A DNA stretch of 64,000 nucleotides from Schistocephalus solidus (Eukaryota; Platyhelminthes; Cestoda; Diphyllobothriidea; Diphyllobothriidae), in assembly GCA_017591395.1 (NCBI GenBank), contig WEDG01002106.1:124001-188000 (forward strand), given 5' to 3'. Under the pieces are notes generated by a model, which made no database searches, was not told where the DNA came from, and saw only the letters and a list, made by a program, of their open reading frames with translations. Below, piece after piece: positions 23,702 through 34,800 of the stretch. Position 1 is the stretch's first letter. Each line of letters begins with the position of its first letter. Position numbers and translations under genes: made by a program.

Positions 23702-26383
23702 TGATGCACGGTGGATACAGACTATGGAATGATGTCTGGCTACCACATTTTTAGAAAAGACAGGAAAGAGCGTCAAGGAGGCGGCGTACTCACATACGTG
23801 AAAAGCGAACTTACAGTTTTAGACAATACTTATAAATTCGCGTCTACTTCCGAGGCGATATGGCTATCCGTAAAAGTGGCAGGTACATAAAGTCTAGACG
23901 TCCTGACAGTCTACCGCCCACCGAGAAGGGACCCCGTAGACGATGCTTACCTGCTAGAGGAGCTTGAAAAGATTGCTACACGGTTGGATATCCTGATCAT
24001 AGGTGACTTCAATGCGCCTCACATCGACTGGAGCTCAACCTGCGCACATAGTTCTGACCTAGCCTTTGACGTTTGTCTTCTGAGAACGACGCTAAAGCTA
24101 CTTCTTACACAGCACGTCACTTTTCCAACAAGGGTGTGCGAAGGACAACAGGCAAATTGCCTGGACCTAGTTCTCACGAAGTCGCAGGACAGCATCGACG
24201 TAGTGTTATGTCTACCGCCGCTAGGTAAAAGTTACCACGTGATACTGCTATGGGAGTACTCACTATTTTCTATACCAGCAAGACCCACAACAATCAGAAG
24301 GAAGATATGGCGAGACGATTTCGGTGGAATGAGGGCCGAACTCATGCGCACTCAGTGGGAACCTTTATTATTTGGAAACATAACCGAGGACTGGGAAACG
24401 TTCCGGGAAATACTGCACAGGCTCATGGAAAAGCACTGTCCAATTTTGAGAAAAAGGTTAACGAACAGGCCGCGATGGCTTACGCATGCCTTAAAACTCG
24501 AAGTTAACAAAAAGCGGCGATTGTGGAAAAAATCGCTTACGGACGGAACTCCTGCATCTCTGAATGCATACAAAATGCAGAGAAATCGGGTCAAGAGCCT
24601 TATTGTTAGAACAAGACAGGCTTTCGAAGTGAACCTGTTAAACCGGGCCACCGTGAACCCGAAACTGTTTTACGGTTACATCAGGCAGAATACACGGAAC
24701 AAGGATCCGATATCCCTACTGAGGACCGCCGAGGGCATAGACCTTACTGAAGACGGTGCGAAGGCTGATAATCTTTCGGGATTTTTTCAGTCTGTTTTCA
24801 CAAAGGAAACGAGTTACAAATACCCTATCAATGGCTTCGAAGTGGATACAATATTCGAGACTGTTCATTTCACCGAGACTACTGTCCTCAAGGAACTTTT
24901 GGGGTTAAAGGAATCTAAGTCTCCGGGTCCCGATGCAGCACCTGCCAAGCTGTTGAAAGAGTTAGCAAGAGAGTTGGCAAAACCACTCTCTACGCTTTTC
25001 CAAACATCCTTCCAGACCGGAAGTTTACCAGCCGACTGGAAATCCACATGGATTACGCCGCTTTATAAGGGTGGAAGCCGGGTCTCTGCAAAAAATTATC
25101 GACTGCTCAGCCTTACCTCAGTTTGCTGCAAAATAATGGAAAAAATAATTAAGCAACAACTAATGCAGTTCTTAGAACGTAACAATCTGCTACCCGAGGT
25201 CCAGCACGGTTTCCGTAGAGGTAGATCCTGCGTCACAAATTTGCTCTACTGTTTAGAACGTTGGACTGAAGCGGTCGATAGAGGAAAAACGGTGCACGCA
25301 GTCTATATCGACTTCAAAAAGGCTTTTGATAGCATGCCGCACCACCGCCTTCTTTATAAACTCAACCGCATAGGCGTAAGAGGTAGACTTCTGACATGGA
25401 TAGAAAACTTCTTAACTGGCCGCTCACAATTTGTCCATATCAGCGACAAACAGTCGACCAAGGTTGAGGTTGAGAGTGCTGTTCCCCAAGGCTTTGTTCT
25501 CGGCCCTATTTTGTTCATTGTCTACATCAACGATTGTTCCAACGAACTGGACTGCGATATTGTCATGTTTGCCGATGATCTCAAACTTTGGCGTTTCATT
25601 CAAACTGCGGCTGACGAAGAGAACTTGCAGGCAAACTTACATCGACTCCAAAAATGGTCAAATGACTGACTTTTGCCGTTTAATGAGAGCAAGTGCAAAA
25701 TCATACGAGTCGGGAAAAGCAATCCTTCGAACCGTACGGTTTACAGTCTGAATGGCATTCCATTGAAAGAAGTGGATGCCCAAAAGGACCTGGGAGTCTG
25801 GATCACTCCCTCGCTTAAACCCTCCCTACATTGCGCAAAGGTAGCGAAGTCAGCCATGTCGATTCTATACCTCATTAAACGAGCTTTCGCAGCCTTCACT
25901 ACCGACTGCTTCGCTAAAGTCTTCGGAACATTCGTGCGGCCGCATTTGGAGTCAGCTATCCAAGCTTGGAGACCCTGGGCGGCGAAAGACATCAACATCC
26001 TCGAAAAGGTCCAAAGGCGAGCAACAAAACTTGTCCCTGGCTCACAGCCTTATGAAACACGGCTGTCGAATCTCAATCTCTTTCCCTTGCGCTATAGACA
26101 GCTTCGGGGGGACCTGATACTAACATTCCGCATACTACGCGTCCAGGACTGTTGTCTCGTCCCAGGTGATTTCTTCGAGCTAGCAACAACAACGAACTTG
26201 AGAGGTAATCCTCTCAAATTACGTATGGATTGAGCAAGGCTAGACACTCGGAAGTACTTCTTGTCCAAACGAATAGTCGAAGCTTGGAATAGTCTTCCTC
26301 TAGATGTTTTTATGTCGGACTCCTTGGAGGTTTTTAAGCGAAAGTTAGATCGATATAATGGGGCGAGCTACAACACGAACTGA
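23702..26383 (+). pseudogene. Endonuclease-reverse transcriptase of copy 1, with in-frame stops
   Basis: One frame covers the whole region. Endonuclease: GYHIFRKDRK near 23738, GDFNAPHIDW near 24002; the usual Ser-Asp-His reads Ser-Tyr-His at 24230-24238, so a catalytic Asp is lost. RT: ESKSPGPD near 24910, a fingers motif at ITPLYKGGSR, an intact FADD box near 25570, and SAVPQGFVLGPILF before it. C-terminal part: IRVGKSNPSNRT, ETRLSNLNLFPLRYRQ and SLEVFKRKLDRY before the final stop at 26381. In-frame stops lie at about 23702 (TGA), 23888 (TAA), 25667 (TGA) and 26231 (TGA). The longest uninterrupted stretch is about 560 codons. The 25667 stop is shared with two other copies (see findings); the 26231 stop is not shared with copy 2, which has GGA there. 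Non-functional as it stands, because of the other lesions. Confidence 0.9.
25667..25669 (+). other. Conserved in-frame TGA in RT (copy 1)
   Basis: The context is AAATGACTGACTTTTGCCG. The frame before it ends Gln-Lys-Trp-Ser-Asn-Asp and the same frame resumes as Leu-Leu-Pro-Phe-Asn. Related RTs normally have a Trp at this codon. The same TGA occurs in the other two copies, and here it is followed by CTT. UGA followed by C is the leakiest stop context known in general; whether it is read through here is unknown. Confidence 0.85.
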
Positions 26384-27104
26384 AGGCGGCAAGAGTGACG
26401 TCAGCTAATACGTTATTTATAATACTACTAGCTATATGTAAGTAACATTTCTTTATGTTTATTATTTTCTTTTGAGGTCTTGCACTCTCCCATAATTCTT
26501 ATGCTGGGGTCCTCGAGGTCTTCGCTGCTTAATTATTGGCACACCTTGGTGACACCGTGAGTGTTCGCATCAGCTGGACCTGGCGGCCGTCGTTCATCAG
26601 GTGTATGAACGTTCTCCCTTGGTTCGAACCGCAAAGGATCGAGGATGATCTGGGCATATATTTCCGCCTTTGAAATCCCTCAACGGACTCTGCAATCAGC
26701 AAGGGAGCATCTGGCTGATTCATGTAACCTCCGCAATGCCCCCCGTTGGACCCTCCCCCCAAGGGCGACAGTTTTTTCTCCTAAATATCACCGGGAGTTT
26801 TTCTTACTGTCTGCTCTTTTTCAACTATGTTGGCCTCGCCAACATATCGAGATACTATTTTTTGATACCAAAACTCGCATGTACAAATAGGGAATTCAAA
26901 GGTGACTCACCTACATCTCCTTCAAATATACTGATACTGATGAGAACAGTCACGGCATCGCACTGACATTATTCCTTGAAAACTTCTCATACAAAAATCA
27001 TTTCCCAGATGGCTGTCCAACAATGGCTGAAAATAGTACAGTTGCGTGATCTGTGACTGCCTGTCAACATCTTGGCAAAGAGTAATTACGGATATTGAAT
27101 TATC

Positions 27105-27672
27105 CCGACAGGTCGACAGCATGGTGGTGCAGGGACGTTGACTGGCGCTGTAGTATAGTGATAGTAGACTTTCATTGTATCTACCTTACCCTCTGTTCCA
27201 CTCTCTCATTTGGGCCCAGTGTCAAGACAGAGTCAAGAAAACCGGAGATGGGAGAGGGCTCCAGCCAACACAAACAATAGCACAAGGGAAGGACGCCTCA
27301 GATCCCAAGTGAGTGGAGGGTGCCATGAAGGCCACACTAAAAAGGACATATTGCAGCCTGACCCACAGTCCGCCAGTCAGCCACTCTGTACAAACACGCA
27401 CTAGACTGACCACACGGTCCAAGTTATCTCGTCAGCTGACAACCTTCCAAACCGCGGCTTTTAGCGCACCATGACTGTTTCAAGCGGGGTAGATTGCTTA
27501 TAGTGATGAAAATGCGCTGAACCGTCGACCTCACTCTCTCACCCACCCCCACAGTCAAGCTACCATCCGAGCCGGTCAGATGTCTGATGCGGGAGTGGGC
27601 GCAGTGGCACACAGGACCGGCGAACCCGTCTTCGCATGCCACAACACAATCTGGCCCCCGTAACACATAGCA
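27105..27672 (+). repeat. R1 repeat, long form
   Basis: Begins near ACAGGTCGACAGCATGGTGG and runs through AGAGTCAAGAAAACCGGAGA, TGCAGCCTGACCCACAGTCC, TGACAACCTTCCAAACCGC, TTATAGTGATGAAAATGCGC and CTGATGCGGGAGTGGGCGCA to GGCCCCCGTAACACATAG. It is a nearly full long-form copy with one or two short internal losses relative to 49388-50034. Confidence 0.75.
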
Positions 27673-27679
27673 TGATTAC

Positions 27680-28250
27680 CAAAAGTAGGGCTTGAACCAT
27701 CCACTACCTATAGATGCGTCGGGGAGCCCACAGCTAGGCTACTATTCAAACTTCGTCTTCACACTTTTCCTGTTGTACTAGCTAAGATTGCACATACTAC
27801 GATTGTTTTTCCTATTGCTTTGTGCGGACTACAAGGACGAATTCTCCAGATGGAGAGACTGCCCGTCAAACCCTTATTTAGTTTTCCTGTGTCTAAAAGC
27901 TTTCACTCTATCTTTTTCCCTGTGCTTAGCCCAGAGTCGACGAAACACAGGCAATATCTGACACAAGATGATTTTTTTACCTAAATTGTGCAGCTTGCTT
28001 TTAGGTGTCAGTCAGTTGTTTAAGTTGTTTTTCCCTTTCTGAGCACTCCATAAGTTCAAAGTCTTCATATATAAATCAGTTCTAAAGCACGGAATTAAAG
28101 AGCTCAAATAAAAACCTATTAAGAAAACGAAAATAACCCAACAAGTTAATGCTTTTATAAGCATAACAAAGCTACCTAGAAATGGCATAGTCGAGGAAAT
28201 ATTGAGGACAGATCAGTTAAGGAATAGTCACGTTATTGGTAACAACGTAC
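27680..28250. other. No recognisable feature
   Basis: AT-rich sequence between the R1 copy and the second TEAD exon. On the minus strand this is the region just 3' of exon B, so it should be intron. I see no conserved exon in it. Confidence 0.4.
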
Positions 28251-28442
28251 TTTTATCAAGAGGGGAAGGAGAACAGTCGTAGATATAATCTCCGTCCTCT
28301 TCTTGATCAGTTTGATTCACGCTTGGAAATAGTTCTCTACTTTGTCTGCGTGCAAGAACCTGTATATGGCTTGAAACCTGTTTCCTGGTTCTGGTTTTGC
28401 CAGTTCGCAGCTTTATGTAGCGAGCAATGAGCTCATTTCGAC
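28251..28442 (-). CDS. TEAD/Scalloped transcription factor, exon B (second half of TEA domain)
   Basis: Minus-strand exon encoding the C-terminal half of a TEA DNA-binding domain. [14 protein letters not shown] is followed by [18 protein letters not shown], with helix 3 ([14 protein letters not shown]) essentially identical to animal TEAD proteins as I know them. The 3' splice site is a T-rich tract then TTGTAG at 28448-28443. The exon opens with GT, which together with the last G of exon A makes the Gly of Phe-Gly-Arg-Asn. After the domain comes an acidic tail ([11 protein letters not shown]). The 5' splice site is uncertain: GTACGT after 28251 (used here) or GTGAAT after 28321. An in-frame stop follows at 28230-28228. 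Known role of the family: nuclear factor binding CATTCC (M-CAT) sites, partner of YAP/Yorkie at the end of the Hippo pathway. The cofactor-binding domain was not found in the window. Confidence 0.9.
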
Positions 28443-30990
28443 CTACAAGCAAAAAAAGATTAATGGTTCGTGCCGACAAGAGCAAAAAAGAACCCACACA
28501 CATGGGTGGCCTTTAGGCAGAGCAAAACCGTCAGTGACCTCTTCTTAGATGTCGCCAATCATAGAACGCGCAAACTGAACTACCTAAATATAAAATTGCT
28601 GTCTCATTATCAGAATAAGTTCAGAATCTACATTCATCAAATGTAACTTTTTAAACCTCAGTCATAAAATTGATAAGGTGAAGCAGGAACTATCGCTCTA
28701 AATAAACTACTAGCCCACTTTTACAAAAATAATATTCCGGTCTGCGGTGGCAACAGTTGCATTGGGGAAGTTTTAAAATTCTTCCAATGAAATTTCAACT
28801 TATCAGCTTTGTAATGATAATGTGGATATAGTAGCGAATAGTCCAGGCTGACGTTAATTGCGACGCAGACAAACTAAACGAACATCAATGGGGATCAATG
28901 AGCCCGAAAAAAAGAAGCCTTTAGGTTACATCCACCTGCGAATGCATCATTCGAGGAAGAAATGAGATGGAATATCGCAGTCATAAAGAGATACGCAGTT
29001 TGAAGCAATTATCCTTGCATCCTATCCAGCTGTTCAATGTCAATTCTCGATAAATAGTTCATCCAGGTTTACTCAGACGAAACACTTGGTAAGTAACCTG
29101 GTATCTACTTTTGACTGCTTAACGCCAACACTTTATCAGTAGACGTTCGTCCACATTGGGAAACGGGATCTTTCGGAGATAATATACATGCTTATTCTGT
29201 AAAATACATAATTTTTGGCAGAAAGATCATCCTTCCATAGTCCATACGACAGGAAAATACAACTTTCATAAGAAGTTAGAGTAAGGAGTTGCCGCAAGGG
29301 CGTGATTTCTTCAAAACACATGCGTGTAATATCTGAATGTGGTATCATTCAGTAACACGATGTAGTGGGGAATAAACTGCATTTCCACTCGAATTCATAT
29401 GTCCAGACCATTATTTCAAGGTGGGGACGCTGTCAAGAGCGTCACACTATTCTATCGTTCTGTTATCACGTTGATCTATGTTACGGCCTTGTCGGCTTAG
29501 AATGACGTTGGTGTACCCATGCATGAGCCTGGTCAAGGGATGGGCTTTTGATAGCTATGCCACCACAATTTAAGATCTGTAAGATGTCCATTAAACCGTT
29601 GCGACACAGGATTAACCAGATGGAGAGATACACAAAACTCTACCAAGTGAGGAGTGCTCTGAAAAATATCACAGTAAAGCAGTCATTGGTCATACTTACT
29701 CGTGCGTCATTTGGTTTGAAACTTATGACTACTCGTCCCACTGGGAAATGAAGGTGTTGGGCTAAGAGTCTATGTGTTTAGCAGACCATGGACTCACGAA
29801 AGACAAGACCATTGAGAGAGAGAGAGAGGAATACGCTTTATTTTGAAGTATCATTCAAAATTTTCAGCAAAAATATAAATGGCTCCATTCACTAAGATAA
29901 TCGGATAAGTAAACATAATATGCAAGAATCAAATAGTCACAAATGGACATCTAGCGGGGAGACAGTTCAAGTCTCAGCTTGTTATTTCAGTCTCTTCACA
30001 CGTAAGGTAGCGGGCTAGAAATGGCAAAACGGAGCGCTGGTATGCCGTTGTACGGCAGGCTATATTGGGTTCATAAGCACTCCATTAACACGAATCCTAA
30101 TTCCTGTATAACATCTGATGATGCCCGCATCATCCTCAAAATAACCCTGTTATTGGCACTTAAAGTCCGCCGGTGGATTCCGATGAGTAAATGGGTAGAG
30201 ATAGTGCCAAGGCAAATGGGTTAGAGTAATCACTGCTGCCTTATTTCTCGCAACCGACTAGGTACTGCACCAGACCCCTCGACTGGGCGAAGTTTCGGAT
30301 TCTTCGGGCATTAAAAATTAGGCTAAAATCTACGGCATGAGTGGTTAAAGCCTGAAAAATAGCAGGCATAGCCAGTTCAGCCCTTCTTGCCCTTACCGGT
30401 GGCACTTTAAAATGACACGTTTCGCTCGACATCAACTTTTGTGATATGCGTTAAAACTGCAATGACATACATATTTTCTTAAAATATATTCTGCCTCACT
30501 TTGACCGTTTACAATGAGCGTTAGCTTATTAAACTAGACAGAGGCGTAAAACTGGTAATTTAACCGTCACCTTGCAGAAACCATGAAATCTTATTACAGA
30601 AGCCGAATGCTCTGAGAGTTAGGAAGTGCTAACGAAAGGCAAAAATTGAAAGATTAATTGCCTACCTCTAATCACCGTGGCTTGGTGCACGCGACTGCCA
30701 TACCCCATAACGTTTAGTATTTAACGTTGCAATGGAAAGCAAGAGCCTTCGAAATTATTCAGACATGCCTTCTGGAGACAGCCGAAAATAATCAGCCTAA
30801 GAGCTGCGGTATCTTTGGGCAGCAAACCATACAAGTTTGGACTGGATCCATGACAGTAAGGCCAAAGAGAAGTAGCACAATTTTATATTTTCCTGTCATA
30901 AGATGCGAAAAATTTTATTGGATCATTACGAATACTGCATGTGAATTGTGATCAGGCAGGTAAAATATATCATTTGAAGGATTACTTATG

Positions 30991-31311
30991 TGGCCGCCTA
31001 ACCAGGACATGAGAATAGGAAGGAAGATGGTCTTGTGCAAACTTTCAGGAAGGGTAAATATTCTCGTGTCCTAAGCCTAGCATACACCCTAACATAGTCC
31101 AAAACTATTTTCGTAATCTTAAGCCTAACTAAACCCCAACTATACAATGGATACTAGTACTAACCTTAACCTCAAACTTATCCGTAACTTGCCGTAAGGC
31201 TAGCTGTAAACTTAACCCTAACCCCAACTATAAACCTACCATAGTTTCTCTGAAATTTGGCACAAAGATAATTTTATTGCGGCTGGTTCCTGTACTCATG
31301 TCCTGTTTAGG
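30991..31311 (+). mobile_element. TM element, best terminal inverted repeats
   Basis: Left CCTAACCAGGACATGAG (from 30997) pairs with right CTCATGTCCTGTTTAGG (ending 31311). Similarity extends inward to AATAGGA/TCCTGTA. It also extends outward to ACTTAT (about 30984) and ATAAGT (about 31323), giving arms of roughly 35 bp. Inside are TTTCAGGAAGGGTAAATA, a degenerate core (CTTAACCCTAACCCC near 31212) and CTGAAATTTGGCACAAAG. The two blocks flanking the core are themselves inverted relative to each other, so the element could fold back on itself. It lies in the TEAD intron. Confidence 0.8.
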
Positions 31312-31419
31312 GTTCATATAAGTCATTCTTACTGGATTAACTACAGGCCGGCTCGAAAGGCTGGTTAAACCCTCATCCTCACTCATCGTGCTAATCTATT
31401 GGCGCTAACGCAATGTTAT

Positions 31420-31830
31420 CAATCCGCCGCCCTGGCTAACCGCAAGTCCTGGCGGCGGCCAATAACGGGGTGAACGCAGGCCATCAAGTCCGCTTTGTCC
31501 TAATGCTGTCGCTGAGATGTCTTTAAATCGAGTCGAGCGATGACGCTGAGGTGGCGACAACAGAGGATACGAATTAACGGCAGATTTGGATCAAAATGCC
31601 TGCGCCAAGCATACCTTGCTTATCCAATCAGAATGAACGACAATGCCTCTGCCACGCGCGCACGAGCGTGCGCGCAGCCGACCTGAGAGCAGCTTCCGCA
31701 TCGCGTGTTCCCCACCCGCCTTTGCTGCCTCCCGTCTTCCCTTCTGAAGCTTGCTCTTTGCCCTAGGGGATGGAAATAATAGCGCGACAGATGGTAAGCC
31801 ACTCCCGCCCGTCCGGGTCAGACGCCCTGT
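31420..31830. promoter_or_regulatory. GC- and CpG-rich patch with two CCAAT boxes (possible promoter)
   Basis: Markedly richer in G+C than its surroundings. It has GGCGGCGGCCAATAACG at 31450, CCAATCAG at 31624 (the classical NF-Y form) and a perfect 9-bp palindrome, GCGCGCACG-AG-CGTGCGCGC, at 31656-31675. It could be an internal or neighbouring promoter, or a GC-rich repeat not otherwise represented here. No adjacent first exon can be assigned. Confidence 0.3.
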
Positions 31831-34800
31831 TCCCCACACTGAATGAGCAGGTTCGTTACCTGGATCACGTCAGAAGGCCTTTGGACGAAACCTTTCCTGC
31901 GATGAAACAACACTTGGGAGTTCGGAAAACCGGCATGACTCAATGTCAGTTCAACTGCCAGGTTTAATTTGTTACATTTTTCAATTTCGCATCCGTCCTT
32001 AGGCACTGGACTCAGATCAGGTGGTTTTGCTCGGCAGCCAAAAGGAGGGTTCCGTTCTCGTGCAGTTGGTTGGGTGGTTACCATGTCACTGACAGTTACA
32101 TTTTTTGGAAAATTCCCACATTTAGGGGGTCCAAATTCACATTCAAATCTCTTGAATGCTGATTATGTCTAACACAAAATAGGGCGGTTTTTAGAACAGC
32201 CATGCAATTCATGAAAATAGCTTCCGGTTAAGAACCATATATGTAGTGAATACAATTTCCCGCAAACTGAAGTCAACCAAAGTAATCAATTCGTTATGTG
32301 ATAGAAAAGGAGGCGTTCAAAGATTTACGCTGTTGGAGTGTGGTCTATAAGTTGTCTCTGATTTTTTATTTAAAGGAACAAATGGTAGATCGGGCACTCA
32401 GGCCACAATAATTTGCATTGCAATTAGTGGATTTTACTGCGTCCAAGATGTAACAAAATGCAAATGCAATTGTTAAACACAGCAACTAATACTTGCCTAC
32501 GGAGCAAAATCCTTAATCTATTTAGTGCACTACCCTCAATCGGACCCCCTCCATCCCATAAGAAAAGTTACTCTTTCGTAATCTGTTGAAAGGCTATTGA
32601 AGAAAGTTCGGTGCTTAACAAATGAGGCTTCCCTTGCGTAACCAATAATTTTCAAGTGGTTTCAGATGACTATATTATATAATAACTATGTTATTTAAGA
32701 CACCTTACGATGGCTGTAGTACTAACGTTTTGAATTACAGGATGACAGGGTATAGGAGGGCATACGCGACAGTTCAAACAACATGGAGTTCTTCAGAATG
32801 CTTGAAACTTTTAATGATAAACTGGAAAAGGTAATGCTTGCTTAGGTATTCTGCTGCATCTACCTTGTAGACTTTTTTGCTACATGCCAATTTGACACGC
32901 AGAATACCATGCTCACCGCTGACCAAATTTCTGAGAAAATCTCAGAATTTTTGGCTCCTTTATTTCCGATGGCTTAAAAACAACACTTTATTTTGACTGG
33001 ATCACCTATTTAAATAATCTCTGGTGGATGGAAATATTTGGTGGAAAAATTGTGAGGAATGGATAAAGATAATTGGGAGGCTGAATTGAATGCGAACGTT
33101 GAGTACCAGCATAATCCAAAATGGGTGAGAGATTGACGCGCATGGTGGGCGTTTACGTGTATGCATTTTGATAAGTCGAGATAAATGTTTGAACGACGTC
33201 AATAAACACTGGTCCCCTGGGCACTTTAATAACTCGCACTTGATCTGTGCTAAATGAGATTTTTTCTCTAACGAAATCTGTGAGAGGGAGGACGGTAGAG
33301 GCTTGTCATTACTTACTCACAAATTCCTAAGAATCTAAAAATTTAAACTTTGCTGCTTCTGTTTCGTGTATGTTCTGATCAGAGCATGAAAATTAAAAGA
33401 TAGGCAAGGTATGTGAATATTGCGAAGGACAACACAACCGGGAAAATGCATGAGTAATGTAAATTTATGAAATTTCCACTTCTTTTCAGAAAGCCTAGAT
33501 TGTGGCTGCAATAGCCAGTTAATAGTTAGCAGCCCGGAAAGGCCTAGATGGTTAAAATTAATTGGCAAGTTGATGGCTCAAAATGAAAATGGAGAGGGAT
33601 CGCGGAAATCAAACAGTTTCTGTTAAGGCTTTGGAAGAGGCTTGAAAGTGATGCCATTTTAGTTTCATTTTTCATCTATTTTTTTGGTAGTGTCAACTGG
33701 TTCTGCTTTGATGACATTCAAATGGCACAATTCAAACCTCGTATGACGGATTAAGATCAAAAATTTCGAACCTTAGAGAAGTCAAAAAATTATTTTACTG
33801 ATCTAATATGCATACAGTCGTTTGAGGTTTATATTGTCTTTTCTAAGGTAGCGATCTCCATAGGCACCGTGGTGAACTTGAAAATCTTTATGATTTGATA
33901 CGTAATTGTTTCATTTTTAAGATTATCCTTAACGAAACTTTCATCCAATAAAGACAATTATAAAAACTAGTCTTTGGAAATTGCATATTTTGATAAATGT
34001 AATAGCCTCATAGGTAACCATGGTTATTTGTTAAACAGAAAACAGATAGGACATAAAGCGAGGGATACTAAAAAACTATGCATAATCAACATCACTGTAC
34101 GTAAGCATTAAAACAAAATGTGCTTTTGGATGTTCAGACATTCAAACTTAATCATTTACTTGCTCCTCTGGAGCATGATACATTGGCAATAAAACTAGGT
34201 GCCTGGAAAAGAGGGTACGTGAACACATTTCTGTCTGGTTAGGTAAAGGTCAAACTAGATCAATCTCGAGTTCTATTCTCGCCCATCTGGTTGGCAATAA
34301 CCACCGCGTTGATCCCAAAGAAGTCTTTCAGTTTGTCCACCAGTCAACTTCTCTTAAGGCCTACGCCAACGGGTGCTAGCAACAGCCGAGGCAGTGGCTA
34401 TACGGCTAACAAACCCAACCATATGCTGCGAGAAGTCGGTCGTAAAGACGGTGTCTCGTCTGTGGTCAACAACCATTTCATGTGGATCCCATACGCCCCC
34501 TGATGACAGTCATTAACCCCGAGTACTGGACAGTGGTATTCATTCTCTGCACTCTCCCCAAACATTGCTCACATCCAACCCTACCTACATTTCCTCCAGT
34601 CCCAGTGACCTCAACCCGCCGACCTCGCCAGGCGGCCGGCATAGGAACGATGACACTTATAAGCCCTGGCGATTCTTCATGTTTTTCATTATCCATGTAA
34701 TCTGATGATACTCAATTCGTCTGTAGGGTTAATTAAAAATACTCAACGTTTTTTTACAAATAGAGGACCTTTTCAAAGAAAGACAAGTAATAACTTTATT

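Larger units (their letters stand above)
23702..26940 (+). mobile_element. CR1/jockey-like non-LTR retrotransposon, copy 1 (5'-truncated)
   Basis: LINE from part-way through the endonuclease to the 3' end. Order: endonuclease remnant from about 23702, linker, reverse transcriptase, thumb/C-terminal region to about 26383, then a 3' UTR of about 550 bp. The 3' UTR is shared with copy 2 (44463-47095) down to the terminal ATACTGATACTG at about 26938, which defines the 3' end. The short repeated tail (CTGATA-like) is typical of this kind of LINE. The 5' end is cut in the endonuclease, as expected from incomplete target-primed reverse transcription. I did not identify target-site duplications. Confidence 0.9.
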
